A DNA stretch of 64,000 bases, taken from NCBI GenBank assembly GCA_035502775.1, contig DATJUB010000018.1:15814-79813 (forward strand), read 5' to 3'. Under the pieces are notes generated by a model. That model had not been told where the DNA came from. It saw nothing but the letters and a program-made list of their open reading frames with translations, and ran no database searches. This document shows positions 10,690 to 20,058 of this stretch, one piece after another (within the stretch, counting starts at the first letter, position 1; every line of letters starts with the position of its first letter). Position numbers and translations under genes: made by a program. Origin of the DNA: 67-14 sp035502775 (GTDB taxonomy: Bacteria > Actinomycetota > Thermoleophilia > Solirubrobacterales > 70-9).

Positions 10690-11064
10690 CTAGCGGCGCA
10701 GCATCGCGACGAGCTCGCCGCGCTGCCTCTCGGACAGCCCGCCGATCGTCTTCGCGGGAGAGATGCGGCACTGGTTCAGAACCCGGTTCGCCTTGACCCG
10801 ACCGTACTTCGGAACGGCCAGGAGCATGTCGAACACCTTGGCGGTCATCACGTACTCGGGGGGCGAGCTGAGCAGCTCGTGAATGGTCATCCGACCGCCC
10901 TTGAGATCGCGTTTCAGCTGTGCCCGCGCGGTGCGGATGTCGTTCGCTCGTTTGAGCGCCTCCATCCTCTGATCGAGGGACCTTTCCGGGGCTTCCGGCG
11001 GACTGGAGAGGGTCTTCGAAGAGGCAGGCATCAAGGCCGCGAGTATAGCCGCCATCTCGCTCAT
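10690..11064 (-). CDS. mihF: Actinobacterial integration host factor (mIHF)
   Basis: Nucleoid-associated protein with a helix-two-turn-helix DNA-binding domain. The 124-residue frame carries the diagnostic segments ALKRANDIRTARAQLKRDLK, PPEYVMTAKVFDMLLAVPK and GRVKANRVLNQCRISPAKTI, ending LSERQRGELVAMLRR. An internal ATG at 11031 (MPASSKTL) would give a 113-residue form closer to the usual length, so the N-terminal 11 residues are uncertain. It sits between the pyr operon and gmk, the actinobacterial arrangement. Confidence 0.93.
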   Translation of the reverse strand: MSEMAAILAALMPASSKTLSSPPEAPERSLDQRMEALKRANDIRTARAQLKRDLKGGRMTIHELLSSPPEYVMTAKVFDMLLAVPKYGRVKANRVLNQCRISPAKTIGGLSERQRGELVAMLRR

Positions 11065-11106
11065 GGTCTGCCGAAAACCCCCGAATCGGCCAAATTCACC
11101 TAAACC

Positions 11107-12024
11107 TCAACTCAAGGTTGATGCCTGCGCGTCGGCCAAGGATTCGAATCCACGCCGCTGGAGTGCGCTGACCAGGCCATCTCGCACCGAAATTCCGGCT
11201 CGCGGGTCACGGAAATTTTCCGTGCCGACGGCAACGACTGTTGCACCGGCGAGGATGAACTCGAGCGCCGACTCGCCGTCCGCGATCCCGCCCATGCCGA
11301 CCAGGGGCAGATCGACCGCGCCGGCGACCGCCCGGACCTGCGCCAGGGCGATCGGCCGGACCGCGGGACCGGAAAGTCCGCCGCCGCCGACCCCGAGCCA
11401 GGTCCGGTTGTGGTTGCGGTCGATCGCGGCGGCCTTGATCGTGTTGATCAGGGAGATCGCGTCGGCTCCTCCCGCCTCGGCCGCCTTCGCGACCTCGTGG
11501 GGATTGGCGACATTGGGGGTCAGCTTGATCATCATCGGCAGGTCGGTGAGTGGCCTCAGCGCCTTCATCAGCGCCTCGGTCTCGGTCGGCTGCTCACCGA
11601 CGATCAGACCCGAATGAACGTTCGGACAGGAGACGTTGAGCTCGATCCCGGCGACGCCGGGCACGGCGGCGACCGCTTCGACCAGAAGCGTGAAGTCCTC
11701 GGCGCTGTCGGCCATCACCGAGACGATCAGCGGAACCGGCAGAGCGGTGAGCTCCAGCAGATCCCCGCCGACGAAAGCCTCCAGCCCGGGATTCGGCAGG
11801 CCGATCGAGTTGATCATTCCCGAGGGCGCCTCCCAGAGCCGGTGCGGCGGATTGCCGGGCCGGGGATGACGGGTGATCGTCTTCGAGACGAAAGCCGCGA
11901 AGGGAAAATCATCGAGGACCGCGTCGCCGAAGGCACGCTGCGCCGCGAGCGCGTCATAGGTTCCCGATCCGTTCAATACGGGGCTTGCGAGCGGGATCCC
12001 ACAGATCTCGGTGCTGAGGTCCAT
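11107..12024 (-). CDS. pyrD: Dihydroorotate dehydrogenase, class 1B catalytic subunit
   Basis: FMN enzyme that oxidises dihydroorotate to orotate, working with PyrK to reduce NAD+. The 305 residues include NPVLNGSGTYD-like PVLNGSGTYD near the N-terminus, the IELNVSCPNVHSG loop holding the presumed catalytic Cys, and LVGMGGIADGESALEFILAGA at the FMN phosphate site. Its ATG overlaps the pyrK stop by one base (TGATG). pyrF, which often follows in Actinobacteria, is not found before mihF. Confidence 0.95.
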   Translation of the reverse strand: MDLSTEICGIPLASPVLNGSGTYDALAAQRAFGDAVLDDFPFAAFVSKTITRHPRPGNPPHRLWEAPSGMINSIGLPNPGLEAFVGGDLLELTALPVPLIVSVMADSAEDFTLLVEAVAAVPGVAGIELNVSCPNVHSGLIVGEQPTETEALMKALRPLTDLPMMIKLTPNVANPHEVAKAAEAGGADAISLINTIKAAAIDRNHNRTWLGVGGGGLSGPAVRPIALAQVRAVAGAVDLPLVGMGGIADGESALEFILAGATVVAVGTENFRDPRAGISVRDGLVSALQRRGFESLADAQASTLS

Positions 12025-12902
12025 CAGTCCGCGTCTCCGATCCCCGAGGTGACCATCTCGCCGGCCATCGCCGACTCGATCTGATCGCCCCGGACGACCG
12101 GGCCGTCCACGCAGAGCCGCAGATAGCCGCCCTCGGCCTTGGGCACGGCACAGCCGTAGCAGGCACCGAACCCGCAGGCCATCGGCGATTCGAGCGCGAG
12201 CTCGACCGGCACCCCGTACCCGGCGCAGATGTTTCGGACCGCCTCCAGCATGGCCGGGGGGCCGCAGGAGTAGACCACCGCCCCGCCGGGGTCGTCGCCC
12301 TCGAGCATGCGGATCAGCAGGTCGGTGACGTAGCCCTTGTGACCGGCGCTGCCGTCTTCGAAGGCCAGGCGGGTCTCCTCGCAGCCGAACAGTTCGTCGA
12401 CCCCTCCCGAGTGCTCCTGGTCACGGAAGCCCAGCAGGGTGCGCGAGGGAACCCCGCGCTTCACGAGTTCGCGGCGCAGCACGGCCATCGGCGCGATGCC
12501 GATCCCCCCGCCGACCAGGATCGCCCCGGCCGCGTCGGAGTTGAGCTCCCGGGGCATCGAGAACGGATTGCCGAAGGGCCCGGTGAGCAGGCATCCGTCG
12601 CCGGGCTCGAAGGCGGCCATCCGCCCGGTTCCCGGGCCGACGTCATCAATCAGGAACTCAAGCCGGAGCGCGCCCCGCGTCCCCAGGATCCGGGCGACCG
12701 AGATCGCCCTCGGCAGGTAGGGGCGGCCCGATTCACCCTCCCACTCGCTCTCGCCGCTCAGCATGTAGAACTGGCCGGCCGCGGGCTCCGGTCCCTGCTC
12801 GTCGATCAGCGTGAAGATCCGGTAGCCGCCCGCCGCATGACTCTCGGCGACGCGGCAGGCGCGCCGGTTGAAGGGAGCGAGTGGGCGTTCTCTACCTGCC
12901 AT
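12024..12902 (-). CDS. pyrK: Dihydroorotate dehydrogenase electron transfer subunit
   Basis: Flavin and iron-sulfur subunit that passes electrons from PyrD to NAD+. The 292 residues have an FAD-binding ferredoxin-reductase fold, with YLPRAISVARI near 75-85 and the nucleotide-binding VGGGIGIAPMAVL. The C-terminal 2Fe-2S motif is CGFGACYGCAVPKAEGG, with the fourth Cys at LRLC. The 5' end overlaps carB by 11 bases and the 3' end meets pyrD. Class 1B assignment of pyrD rests on this partner. Confidence 0.94.
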   Translation of the reverse strand: MAGRERPLAPFNRRACRVAESHAAGGYRIFTLIDEQGPEPAAGQFYMLSGESEWEGESGRPYLPRAISVARILGTRGALRLEFLIDDVGPGTGRMAAFEPGDGCLLTGPFGNPFSMPRELNSDAAGAILVGGGIGIAPMAVLRRELVKRGVPSRTLLGFRDQEHSGGVDELFGCEETRLAFEDGSAGHKGYVTDLLIRMLEGDDPGGAVVYSCGPPAMLEAVRNICAGYGVPVELALESPMACGFGACYGCAVPKAEGGYLRLCVDGPVVRGDQIESAMAGEMVTSGIGDAD

Positions 12903-15900
12903 GCAACTCCTGGAGGGAGACCACTTCGGGGGTTCCCTTCAGCCCCGACGCGATCGCCCTGACCGCGGCCGAGGCCCCGGTGGTGGTCGTGATGCAGGGG
13001 ATGCCGTGGGTGACCGCGGCCGAACGGATCTCGTAGCCGTCCGCCCGGGCGCCCGAGCCGGTCGGCGTGTTGATCACCAGGTCACAGGCCCTTCCCTGGA
13101 TCAGGTCGACCACATGTGGTGAGCCCTCGGCGATCTTGTTGATCGGTTCGACCGGGATCCCCATGCGGCTGATCGCCTGGGCGGTGCCGCCGGTCGCGAC
13201 CACCTGGAAGCCGAGGTCGTGGAACCGGGTCGCGAGCTGGGTGGCGAAGGCCTTGTCGGTGTCGGTGACCGAGATGAACACGGTGCCGCCGCTCGGCAGG
13301 GCGACCCCGGCCGCCGCCTGGGCCTTGCCGAACGCGGTCGGGAAGTCGGGTCCGATGCCGATCACCTCGCCGGTGCTCTTCATCTCCGGTCCGAGCACCG
13401 AGTCCGCTCCCTGGAACCTGGAGAACGGCATGACCGCCTCCTTGACGCTGACGTGCTTTCCGTTGCCTTCCGGCAGGTCCTGATCGGCGAGCTTCTGGCC
13501 GAGCATGATCCGGGAGGCGATCTTCGCGAGGGGCGCACCGACCGCCTTCGACACGAACGGCACCGTGCGGGATGCTCTCGGGTTGGCCTCGATCACGTAC
13601 AGCTCTCCCCCGGCGATCGCGAACTGGATGTTGATCAGTCCGATCACCCCGAGCTCGACCGCGATCGCCGCGGTCGCGGTCTTGATCTCCTCCAGCATCT
13701 CGTCACCGATGCTCATCGGCGGGATCACGCAGGCCGAATCACCCGAATGGACCCCGGCTTCCTCGACGTGCTGCATGATGCCGGCGACGAAGACCTCTTC
13801 GCCGTCGCAGAGCGCGTCGACGTCGATCTCGATCGCGTTCTCCAGGAAACGGTCCAGCAGCAGCGGATGTTCCGGCGAGGCCTGGACGTGAGCGTCGAGA
13901 TAGGCCACCAGATCGGCCTTCGAGTAGCAGATCTCCATGGCCCGCCCACCGAGCACGAACGACGGCCGGACCAGCAGCGGGAAACCGACCCGGTCGGCGA
14001 TCACACCGGCCTCCTCGGCCGAGAGCGCCGTGCCGTACGGCGGCGGCTTGATGCCGAGCTTGTCGATCATCGCGCCGAACTTGGCCCGGTCCTCGGCCTG
14101 GTCGATCGCCTCGACCGGGGTGCCGAGCAGCGGAATGCCGGCGTCCTTCAGGCCCTGGGCGAGCTTCAGCGGGGTCTGGCCACCGAACTGGACGATCACG
14201 CCCTCGGGCCGCTCGACCTCGCAGACGGCCAGCACGTTCTCCAGGGTCAGCGGTTCGAAGTAGAGCCGGTCGGAGGTGTCATAGTCGGTCGAGACCGTCT
14301 CCGGGTTGCAGTTCACCATCACCGCGTCCCGGCCGCACTCACGGACCGTCATCGCGGCATGGACGCAGCAGTAGTCGAACTCGATTCCCTGGCCGATACG
14401 GTTCGGACCGGCGCCGAGGATAACCACCGAGGGCCGGTCGCCCCGGCGGACCTCGGAGGGCGATCCCGGCTGCTCGTGGGACGAGTAGTAGTAGGGCGTC
14501 GCCGCCTCGAACTCGGCCCCGCAGGTGTCGACCGAGTTGTAGATGCGCTCCAGCCCCGCGGTCCCGTCGCCATCGGTCGCGAGCGCGGCCAGCTCACGCA
14601 GGAACCAGGGATCGATCTTGGTCCGCTCGTGAACCGCCTCGACCGAGAGGCCCCGCTCGAAAGCGGCCAGGACGAGGTCGATCCGGTCCGGCGTCGGGGT
14701 CGCGATCCGGCTGAGGATCTCGTCATCGTCTTCGGGCACCTCGCAGACCGCGTCGAGCTCCCGCGAGGCCATCGCCTTGGCGAACGATTCGCGGAAGGTA
14801 CGGCCAATCGACATGACCTCGCCGACGCTCTGCATGTAGGTGGAGAGCTTCTCGTCGGCTCCGGGGAACTTCTCGAAGGCGAAGCGCGGGATCTTGGTGA
14901 CCACGTAATCGATCGTCGGCTCGAACGAGGCCGGGGTCGCCCGGGTGATGTCGTTCGGGATCTCCTCCAGCGCGTATCCGACCGCCAGCTTCGCGGCCAT
15001 CTTCGCGATCGGGAAACCGGTCGCCTTCGAGGCGAGAGCCGAGGACCTGGAGACCCGCGGGTTCATCTCGATCACGACGATCTCGCCGTCGGCCGGATTC
15101 ACCGCGAACTGGACGTTCGAACCGCCGGTCTCGACGCCGACCGCGCGGATCACAGCGATCGCGGTGTCGCGCAGGGACTGGTAGACCGGATCGGTCAGAG
15201 ACTGTGCCGGCGCGACGGTGATCGAGTCGCCGGTGTGGACCCCCATCGGATCGACGTTCTCGATCGAGCAGATGATGACCACGTTGTCGTTGTGGTCCCG
15301 CATCACCTCGAGTTCGAACTCGCCCCAGCCGATCACCGATTCCTCGACCAGCACCTGGCCGATCGGACTCGCGGCGATGCCCTTCGACACGACCTCCGCC
15401 AGTTCCTCACGGGTCTCGGCGACCCCTCCGCCCTGTCCGCCCATCGTGAACGCGGGCCGGATGATCGCCGGCAGCGAGGCACCGCCCTCGTCCAGCGAGG
15501 CGAAGGCCTGCTCGACGCTCTCGACCGTGATCGACCAGGGAATGCGGATGCCGGCCTCGGTCATCACCTGCCGGAAGACCTCGCGGTCCTCCCCACGGAT
15601 GATCGCGTCGCGGTTGGCGCCGATCAGCTCCACCCCGAACTTCTCGAGCGTGCCGTCGGCGGAGAGGTCCATCGCCAGGTTGAGCGCGGTCTGGCCGCCG
15701 AGGGTCGGCAGCAGCGCGTCCGGACGCTCCTTCTCGATGATCGCGGCGACCGGGCCGGGCAGCAGCGGCTCGACGTAGGTCGCGGTGGCGAACTCGGGGT
15801 CGGTCATGATCGTCGCCGGGTTGGAGTTGACGAGCACGACCTCGTATCCCTCCTCCAGAAGGACCTTGCAGGCCTGGACCCCGGAGTAGTCGAACTCGGC

Positions 15901-15969
15901 GGCCTGACCGATCACGACCGGACCCGAGCCGATCACCATGATCCGCTTGATGTCGTCGCGGCGCGGCAT
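12892..15969 (-). CDS. carB: Carbamoyl-phosphate synthase large subunit
   Basis: Uses ammonia from CarA, bicarbonate and two ATP to form carbamoyl phosphate. The 1025 residues contain two homologous ATP-grasp halves: the first starts IMVIGSGPVVIGQAAEFDY, the second RPSVVILGAGPNRIGQGIEFDY near residue 535. A C-terminal MGS-like allosteric domain (about 905-1025, with LVINTPTGSGARADGYEIR) follows. Somewhat shorter than the roughly 1070-residue norm but all blocks are present. The ATG at 15969 overlaps the carA stop. Confidence 0.97.
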   Translation of the reverse strand: MPRRDDIKRIMVIGSGPVVIGQAAEFDYSGVQACKVLLEEGYEVVLVNSNPATIMTDPEFATATYVEPLLPGPVAAIIEKERPDALLPTLGGQTALNLAMDLSADGTLEKFGVELIGANRDAIIRGEDREVFRQVMTEAGIRIPWSITVESVEQAFASLDEGGASLPAIIRPAFTMGGQGGGVAETREELAEVVSKGIAASPIGQVLVEESVIGWGEFELEVMRDHNDNVVIICSIENVDPMGVHTGDSITVAPAQSLTDPVYQSLRDTAIAVIRAVGVETGGSNVQFAVNPADGEIVVIEMNPRVSRSSALASKATGFPIAKMAAKLAVGYALEEIPNDITRATPASFEPTIDYVVTKIPRFAFEKFPGADEKLSTYMQSVGEVMSIGRTFRESFAKAMASRELDAVCEVPEDDDEILSRIATPTPDRIDLVLAAFERGLSVEAVHERTKIDPWFLRELAALATDGDGTAGLERIYNSVDTCGAEFEAATPYYYSSHEQPGSPSEVRRGDRPSVVILGAGPNRIGQGIEFDYCCVHAAMTVRECGRDAVMVNCNPETVSTDYDTSDRLYFEPLTLENVLAVCEVERPEGVIVQFGGQTPLKLAQGLKDAGIPLLGTPVEAIDQAEDRAKFGAMIDKLGIKPPPYGTALSAEEAGVIADRVGFPLLVRPSFVLGGRAMEICYSKADLVAYLDAHVQASPEHPLLLDRFLENAIEIDVDALCDGEEVFVAGIMQHVEEAGVHSGDSACVIPPMSIGDEMLEEIKTATAAIAVELGVIGLINIQFAIAGGELYVIEANPRASRTVPFVSKAVGAPLAKIASRIMLGQKLADQDLPEGNGKHVSVKEAVMPFSRFQGADSVLGPEMKSTGEVIGIGPDFPTAFGKAQAAAGVALPSGGTVFISVTDTDKAFATQLATRFHDLGFQVVATGGTAQAISRMGIPVEPINKIAEGSPHVVDLIQGRACDLVINTPTGSGARADGYEIRSAAVTHGIPCITTTTGASAAVRAIASGLKGTPEVVSLQELHGR

Positions 15970-17096
15970 CAGCCGACCCTCGCGAGCTCGAGGAAACGAT
16001 CGAAGAGGTGGCGTGCGTCCCGGGGTCCGGGACCGGCCTCGGGATGGTGCTGGACGGTCATTGCGTTGGCCTCCGGAAGGCGAAGTCCCTCGACCGTGCG
16101 GTCATAGAGATTGATGTGGGAAAGCTCGGCGGGACCGAACTCGGTCTGCCATCTGAGCGGCTCGTCGGTATCGATCGTCTGCGCGCCGTCCGGGCCGAGC
16201 ACCGCGAACCCGTGGTTCTGCGAGGTGATCTCGATGATCCCGGTTTCCAGGTCCTTGACCGGATGGTTCGAGCCGCGATGGCCGAAGGGGAGCTTGAAGG
16301 TCTCGAGGCCTACCGCGCGGCAGAGCAGCTGGTGGCCGAGGCAGATACCGACCATGGGCCGCTTGCCGACCAGCTCGCGGACCGTCGCGACGACGTGATC
16401 GACCGCGGCCGGGTCGCCGGGGCCGTTGGCCAGGAAGATCAGGTCGGGATCGTGCGCCAGCACCTCTTCCGGACCGACGCCACAGGGCAGCAGGGTGACG
16501 CGGCAGCCGCGCTCGACCAGCTGCTCGACGATGCTCGACTTGATCCCGGTGTCGATCGCGACGACGTGGGGTCCGTCACCCTTGAACTCGATCGCCTCCG
16601 ACGGCGTGACCGTGCTGGCCAGATCGGAGCCGGCCATGGTCGGTTCCGCCTCGATCCGGGACGCGGCCTCCTCGACCGGAACCTCGCCGGGGAAGATTCC
16701 CCCGCGCATCGCGCCCTTGTCGCGGATGTGACGGACCAGGGCCCGGGTGTTGACACCGGTGATCGCCCAGACTCCGTTGGCCTCCAGCCAATCGAGCCAG
16801 CCTCCCTCGGCCGAGGCGGCGTCGTCGCCGTTGCGGGCCTCGCGCATGATCACGCCGCGGGCATGGGCCTTCGATGATTCCATCGCGGCCGGAGACACAC
16901 CGTAGTTGCCGATCATGGTGTAGGTGAAGGTGATGATCTGCCCCGCGTAGGACGGGTCGGTGACCGCCTCCTGGTAGCCGGTCATCGCCGTGTTGAAGAC
17001 GACCTCCCCCACACCGCCTTCCGGCGATCCGCAGATCGAACCATCGAATCGGGTGCCGTCCTCGAGCAGGACGTACCCCGGACTGAAATCGGTCAT
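15969..17096 (-). CDS. carA: Carbamoyl-phosphate synthase small (glutaminase) subunit
   Basis: Hydrolyses glutamine to supply ammonia to CarB. From the ATG at 17096 the protein has 375 residues. The N-terminal CPSase domain includes GSPEGGVGEVVFNTAMTGYQ and the class I amidotransferase domain includes GICLGHQLLCRAVG (catalytic Cys) and HHPEAGPGPRDARHLF. This start is chosen because the ATG overlaps the pyrC TGA as ATGA. The longer open frame upstream is non-homologous and lies inside pyrC. Confidence 0.96.
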   Translation of the reverse strand: MTDFSPGYVLLEDGTRFDGSICGSPEGGVGEVVFNTAMTGYQEAVTDPSYAGQIITFTYTMIGNYGVSPAAMESSKAHARGVIMREARNGDDAASAEGGWLDWLEANGVWAITGVNTRALVRHIRDKGAMRGGIFPGEVPVEEAASRIEAEPTMAGSDLASTVTPSEAIEFKGDGPHVVAIDTGIKSSIVEQLVERGCRVTLLPCGVGPEEVLAHDPDLIFLANGPGDPAAVDHVVATVRELVGKRPMVGICLGHQLLCRAVGLETFKLPFGHRGSNHPVKDLETGIIEITSQNHGFAVLGPDGAQTIDTDEPLRWQTEFGPAELSHINLYDRTVEGLRLPEANAMTVQHHPEAGPGPRDARHLFDRFLELARVG

Positions 17097-18469
17097 GCCA
17101 CTCCCATGCTGAAGCTTCGTAGTCGGTAGGCCACCTGGCCGTTGGCCAGGGTCATCAGGACCCGGCCCTTCAAGGTCTCTCCCGCGCACCAGGAGTTGGT
17201 CGAGCGGCTCTCGTACCCGTCCTCGCCGACGACCCACTCGGCGTCGAGATCGACCAGGCAGAGATTCGCGACCGAGTTCTCGGCGACGCTGAACGGCTCG
17301 ATGTCGAACGGGATGCCGCCGCAGCCGAGCTTCTCGATGACGAGTTCCAGGGACAGCACGCCCGGCAGGACCAGCTCGGTGTAGATCGAGGAGAAGGCGG
17401 TCTCCAGTCCGGTCACACCCATGTTCGCCGCCTCGTACGGCACCTCTTTCTCGTCGACCGAGTGCGGTGCGTGGTCGGTCGCGATGCAGTCGATCGTGCC
17501 GTCGATCAGCGCGGCGATCAGCGCCTGCCGGTCGGCCTCCGACCTGAGCGGCGGGTTCATCTTGTGCTTTGAGGCATCGAGATCGCGGACCGCCTCATCG
17601 GTGAGGCAGAGGTGATGCGGGGTGACTTCGCAGGTGATCAGGACACCGTCGGCCTTGGCCCTGCGGATCGCTTCGATCGACTCGATCGCCGAGAGGTGCT
17701 GGACCTGGATCCGGCCGTTCTCGTATCCGGCGATCGCCGCGTCCCGGCTGATCATCACCGACTCGGAGATCGAGGGCACCCCCCTCAGGCCGAGGTTCAG
17801 CGAGACCTCACCTTCATGCATCGAGCCTCCCGCCGAAAGGTCGGGGTCCTCCTCGTGGAGGGCGATCGTGCCGCCGCACATCGCCTGGTACTGGAGCGCG
17901 CGCCGCATGATCCCGGGATTCTTGATCGGCAGGCCGTCATCGGTGAAGCCGACCGCGCCGGCCTCCCGCAGCTCGGCCATGTCGGTCAGTTCCTCACCCG
18001 CCATGTCGCGTGTGACCGTGGCGAGAAAGCCGACCGGGACCGAGGCCTGCTCGGCGGCCTGGGAACGCAGAGCCTCGATGTCGGCCGGGCTGGAGACCGG
18101 CGGCGAGGTGTTGGCCATCGCCAGAACGCCGGCGTAGCCACCGGCCGCGGCGGACCGGGTTCCGGTCTCGAGATCCTCCTTGTATTCCTGGCCCGGGGTG
18201 CGCAGGTGAACGTGGGGATCGAAGAACGCCGGGAAGACGTGAAGCCCTTCGGCCTCGACCACCTCGGTGCCGGTTCCGGGTTTCAGCGTGCCGGCCTCGG
18301 CCAGCTCGCTGATCCTTCCGTCTTCGATCAGCAGATCGAAGGCACCGTCGATTCCGGCGGCCGGATCGAGCACGTTCGCCTGGCGGATCAGCATGCTCGC
18401 GGCCGGACCGGGCCGTTGGATCATCGGTTGCGGCAGCCGTTCGGGAACTTCTTCGGGGTTGCGGTTCAT
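17093..18469 (-). CDS. pyrC: Dihydroorotase
   Basis: Zinc amidohydrolase that cyclises carbamoyl aspartate. The 458 residues carry the metal-binding DPHVHLRTPGQEYKED, CEVTPHHL and ATDHAPHS motifs of class I dihydroorotases. The ATG at 18469 overlaps the pyrB stop as ATGA. The first 25 residues (up to AASMLIRQANVLDP) are weakly conserved, so a start a few codons further in is possible. Confidence 0.95.
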   Translation of the reverse strand: MNRNPEEVPERLPQPMIQRPGPAASMLIRQANVLDPAAGIDGAFDLLIEDGRISELAEAGTLKPGTGTEVVEAEGLHVFPAFFDPHVHLRTPGQEYKEDLETGTRSAAAGGYAGVLAMANTSPPVSSPADIEALRSQAAEQASVPVGFLATVTRDMAGEELTDMAELREAGAVGFTDDGLPIKNPGIMRRALQYQAMCGGTIALHEEDPDLSAGGSMHEGEVSLNLGLRGVPSISESVMISRDAAIAGYENGRIQVQHLSAIESIEAIRRAKADGVLITCEVTPHHLCLTDEAVRDLDASKHKMNPPLRSEADRQALIAALIDGTIDCIATDHAPHSVDEKEVPYEAANMGVTGLETAFSSIYTELVLPGVLSLELVIEKLGCGGIPFDIEPFSVAENSVANLCLVDLDAEWVVGEDGYESRSTNSWCAGETLKGRVLMTLANGQVAYRLRSFSMGVA

Positions 18470-19419
18470 GCCGGCTCTCCGATCGGTACGGGACCGTCCG
18501 GCGGTGACTGTTCCACCGCGTCGTCGGTCCGGGTCAGAAGCTCGTACAGGATCGCCATGCGGACCGCGAGCCCGGAAGTGACCTGGTCGGCGATCAGCGA
18601 ACGATCGGAATCGATCACGTCGGAGCCGATCTCGACTCCGCGATTGACCGGTCCCGGGTGCATGACCAGCTGGCGGGGTCCGAGGCGCCGCCCGTTCACC
18701 TGGAACAGGCGGGCGTACTCCCGGATCGAAGGCACGAAGTTCTCGCCCATGCGTTCGCGCTGCATGCGGAGGAGATACACGACGTCGGCCTGCTCGAGTT
18801 CGTCGAGGGAGTGCCGTACCCGGCATCCGGAAGCTTCGATCCCGCGCGGGATCAGGGTAGGCGGCCCGCAGACCGTGACCGAGGCGCCCATCAGCTGGAA
18901 CGCCGCGATGTTGGAGCGGGCGACCCGGCTGTGGAGCACGTCGCCGACGATCCAGATGTTCTTGCCCTCGAGGCTGCCGAGGCGGTTGCGCAGCGTGAAG
19001 ACGTCCAGCAGGGCCTGGCTCGGATGCTGGTGCATGCCGTCACCGGCGTTGATCACCGAGGCACCGACCCACCTGGTCAGCATCTGCGCGGCCCCGGCGT
19101 AGGGATGCCGGATCACGATCGCGGCCGGGTCGTATGCCGAGAGGGTCTCGACCGTGTCCTTCAGCGACTCGCCCTTGTCGACCGAGGAACCGCTCGCCTT
19201 GACCGATACGACGTCGGCCGAGAGGCGCTTGGCGGCGAGCTCGAAGGAGGACGATGTCCGGGTGCTGGATTCGTAGAAGAGGGTGACCACCGTCTGGCCG
19301 CGCAGGGTCGGGACCTTCTTGATGTCACGGCGGGTGACCTCGGCGAAGCTATCCGCCCGGTCGAGCAGCGTCTCCACCTGGTCGCGGTCGAGATCTTCGA
19401 TGGTGAGCAGATGCTTCAC
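18466..19419 (-). CDS. pyrB: Aspartate carbamoyltransferase catalytic subunit
   Basis: Condenses carbamoyl phosphate with aspartate. The 317 residues include the carbamoyl-phosphate loop FYESSTRTSSSFELAAKRL, the VIRHPY segment, and MHPGPVNRGVEI near the C-terminus. It overlaps pyrR by 4 bases and pyrC by 4 bases. No pyrI regulatory subunit is present, as usual where PyrR controls the operon. Confidence 0.96.
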   Translation of the reverse strand: MKHLLTIEDLDRDQVETLLDRADSFAEVTRRDIKKVPTLRGQTVVTLFYESSTRTSSSFELAAKRLSADVVSVKASGSSVDKGESLKDTVETLSAYDPAAIVIRHPYAGAAQMLTRWVGASVINAGDGMHQHPSQALLDVFTLRNRLGSLEGKNIWIVGDVLHSRVARSNIAAFQLMGASVTVCGPPTLIPRGIEASGCRVRHSLDELEQADVVYLLRMQRERMGENFVPSIREYARLFQVNGRRLGPRQLVMHPGPVNRGVEIGSDVIDSDRSLIADQVTSGLAVRMAILYELLTRTDDAVEQSPPDGPVPIGEPA

Positions 19420-19979
19420 TGGACCGCCTCCACGGAACTGAGGATCGAGACCCCGTCGGCGCCATCGATCTCGGACAGACGCACCGAGACCCGTTCGCCC
19501 CTCGATGTCGGCAGGTTCTTGCCGACATAGTCGGGCCGGATCGGGAGTTCGCGGTGGCCGCGGTCACAGAGCACCGCCAGCTGGATGCGGGCCGGACGGC
19601 CGTAGTCGAAGAGCGCGTCGATGCCGGCGCGGACTGTCCTGCCGGTGTAGAGCACGTCGTCAACCAGGACGATGGTCCGTTCTTCGAGGGGAAAGTCGAG
19701 GCGTGACGCGTGAACGACCGGCTGACGATCGTTCGGTTCGCTCTGGCGGGCCTTCAGGTCGTCGCGGTAGAAGGAGATGTCGATCTCACCGAGCGGGACT
19801 TCGACTCCGGTGAGCTCGGAGAGCAGAGCGTGGATGCGGCTCGCGAGCACGGCACCCCGGGTGTGGATACCGACCACGGCGACCTCCGCCATGTCCGGAT
19901 TCTTCTCGACGATCTCATGCGCGATGCGGCGCAGAGTGCGCTCGACATCCTTGCTTTCCAGCACGACCTTCTCGTTCAA
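19416..19979 (-). CDS. pyrR: PyrR regulator / uracil phosphoribosyltransferase
   Basis: RNA-binding regulator of pyrimidine genes that often retains uracil phosphoribosyltransferase activity. The 187 residues contain the PRPP-binding signature TIVLVDDVLYTGRTVRAG and the conserved DISFYRDDL. The start is a TTG at 19979-19977, preceded by AAGAAGGG at 19992-19985. That binding site lies within a hairpin carrying a PyrR recognition sequence, so autoregulation by translational repression is likely (inference). Confidence 0.94.
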   Translation of the reverse strand: MNEKVVLESKDVERTLRRIAHEIVEKNPDMAEVAVVGIHTRGAVLASRIHALLSELTGVEVPLGEIDISFYRDDLKARQSEPNDRQPVVHASRLDFPLEERTIVLVDDVLYTGRTVRAGIDALFDYGRPARIQLAVLCDRGHRELPIRPDYVGKNLPTSRGERVSVRLSEIDGADGVSILSSVEAVQ

Positions 19980-19984
19980 CTTGA

Positions 19985-20016
19985 CCCTTCTTGGCCTCTC
20001 AGGACCGGTTTAAAGG
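19985..20016 (-). promoter_or_regulatory. PyrR-binding hairpin over the pyrR ribosome binding site
   Basis: On the minus strand the leader reads TCCTGAGAGGCC at about 20004-19993, matching the PyrR loop consensus UCCNGNGAGGY. CC and GG close a UGAGA loop, GG and CC extend the stem, and CCTT (20016-20013) can pair with AAGG (19989-19986), which is part of the Shine-Dalgarno AAGAAGGG. The TTG start follows at 19979. UMP-bound PyrR would stabilise this hairpin and hide the site, as proposed for mycobacterial pyr operons. No intrinsic terminator is seen, favouring translational control. Confidence 0.75.
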
Positions 20017-20058
20017 AACGAGACGAGCCTAGCAGGAGGCCCAGCGGAAGAGAGCGGC

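Noticed and set aside
13219..16107. Open frame of 962 codons on the plus strand
   Set aside because: It is the antisense of carB. Its His/Arg/Asp-rich, domain-free translation is typical of GC-rich shadow frames.
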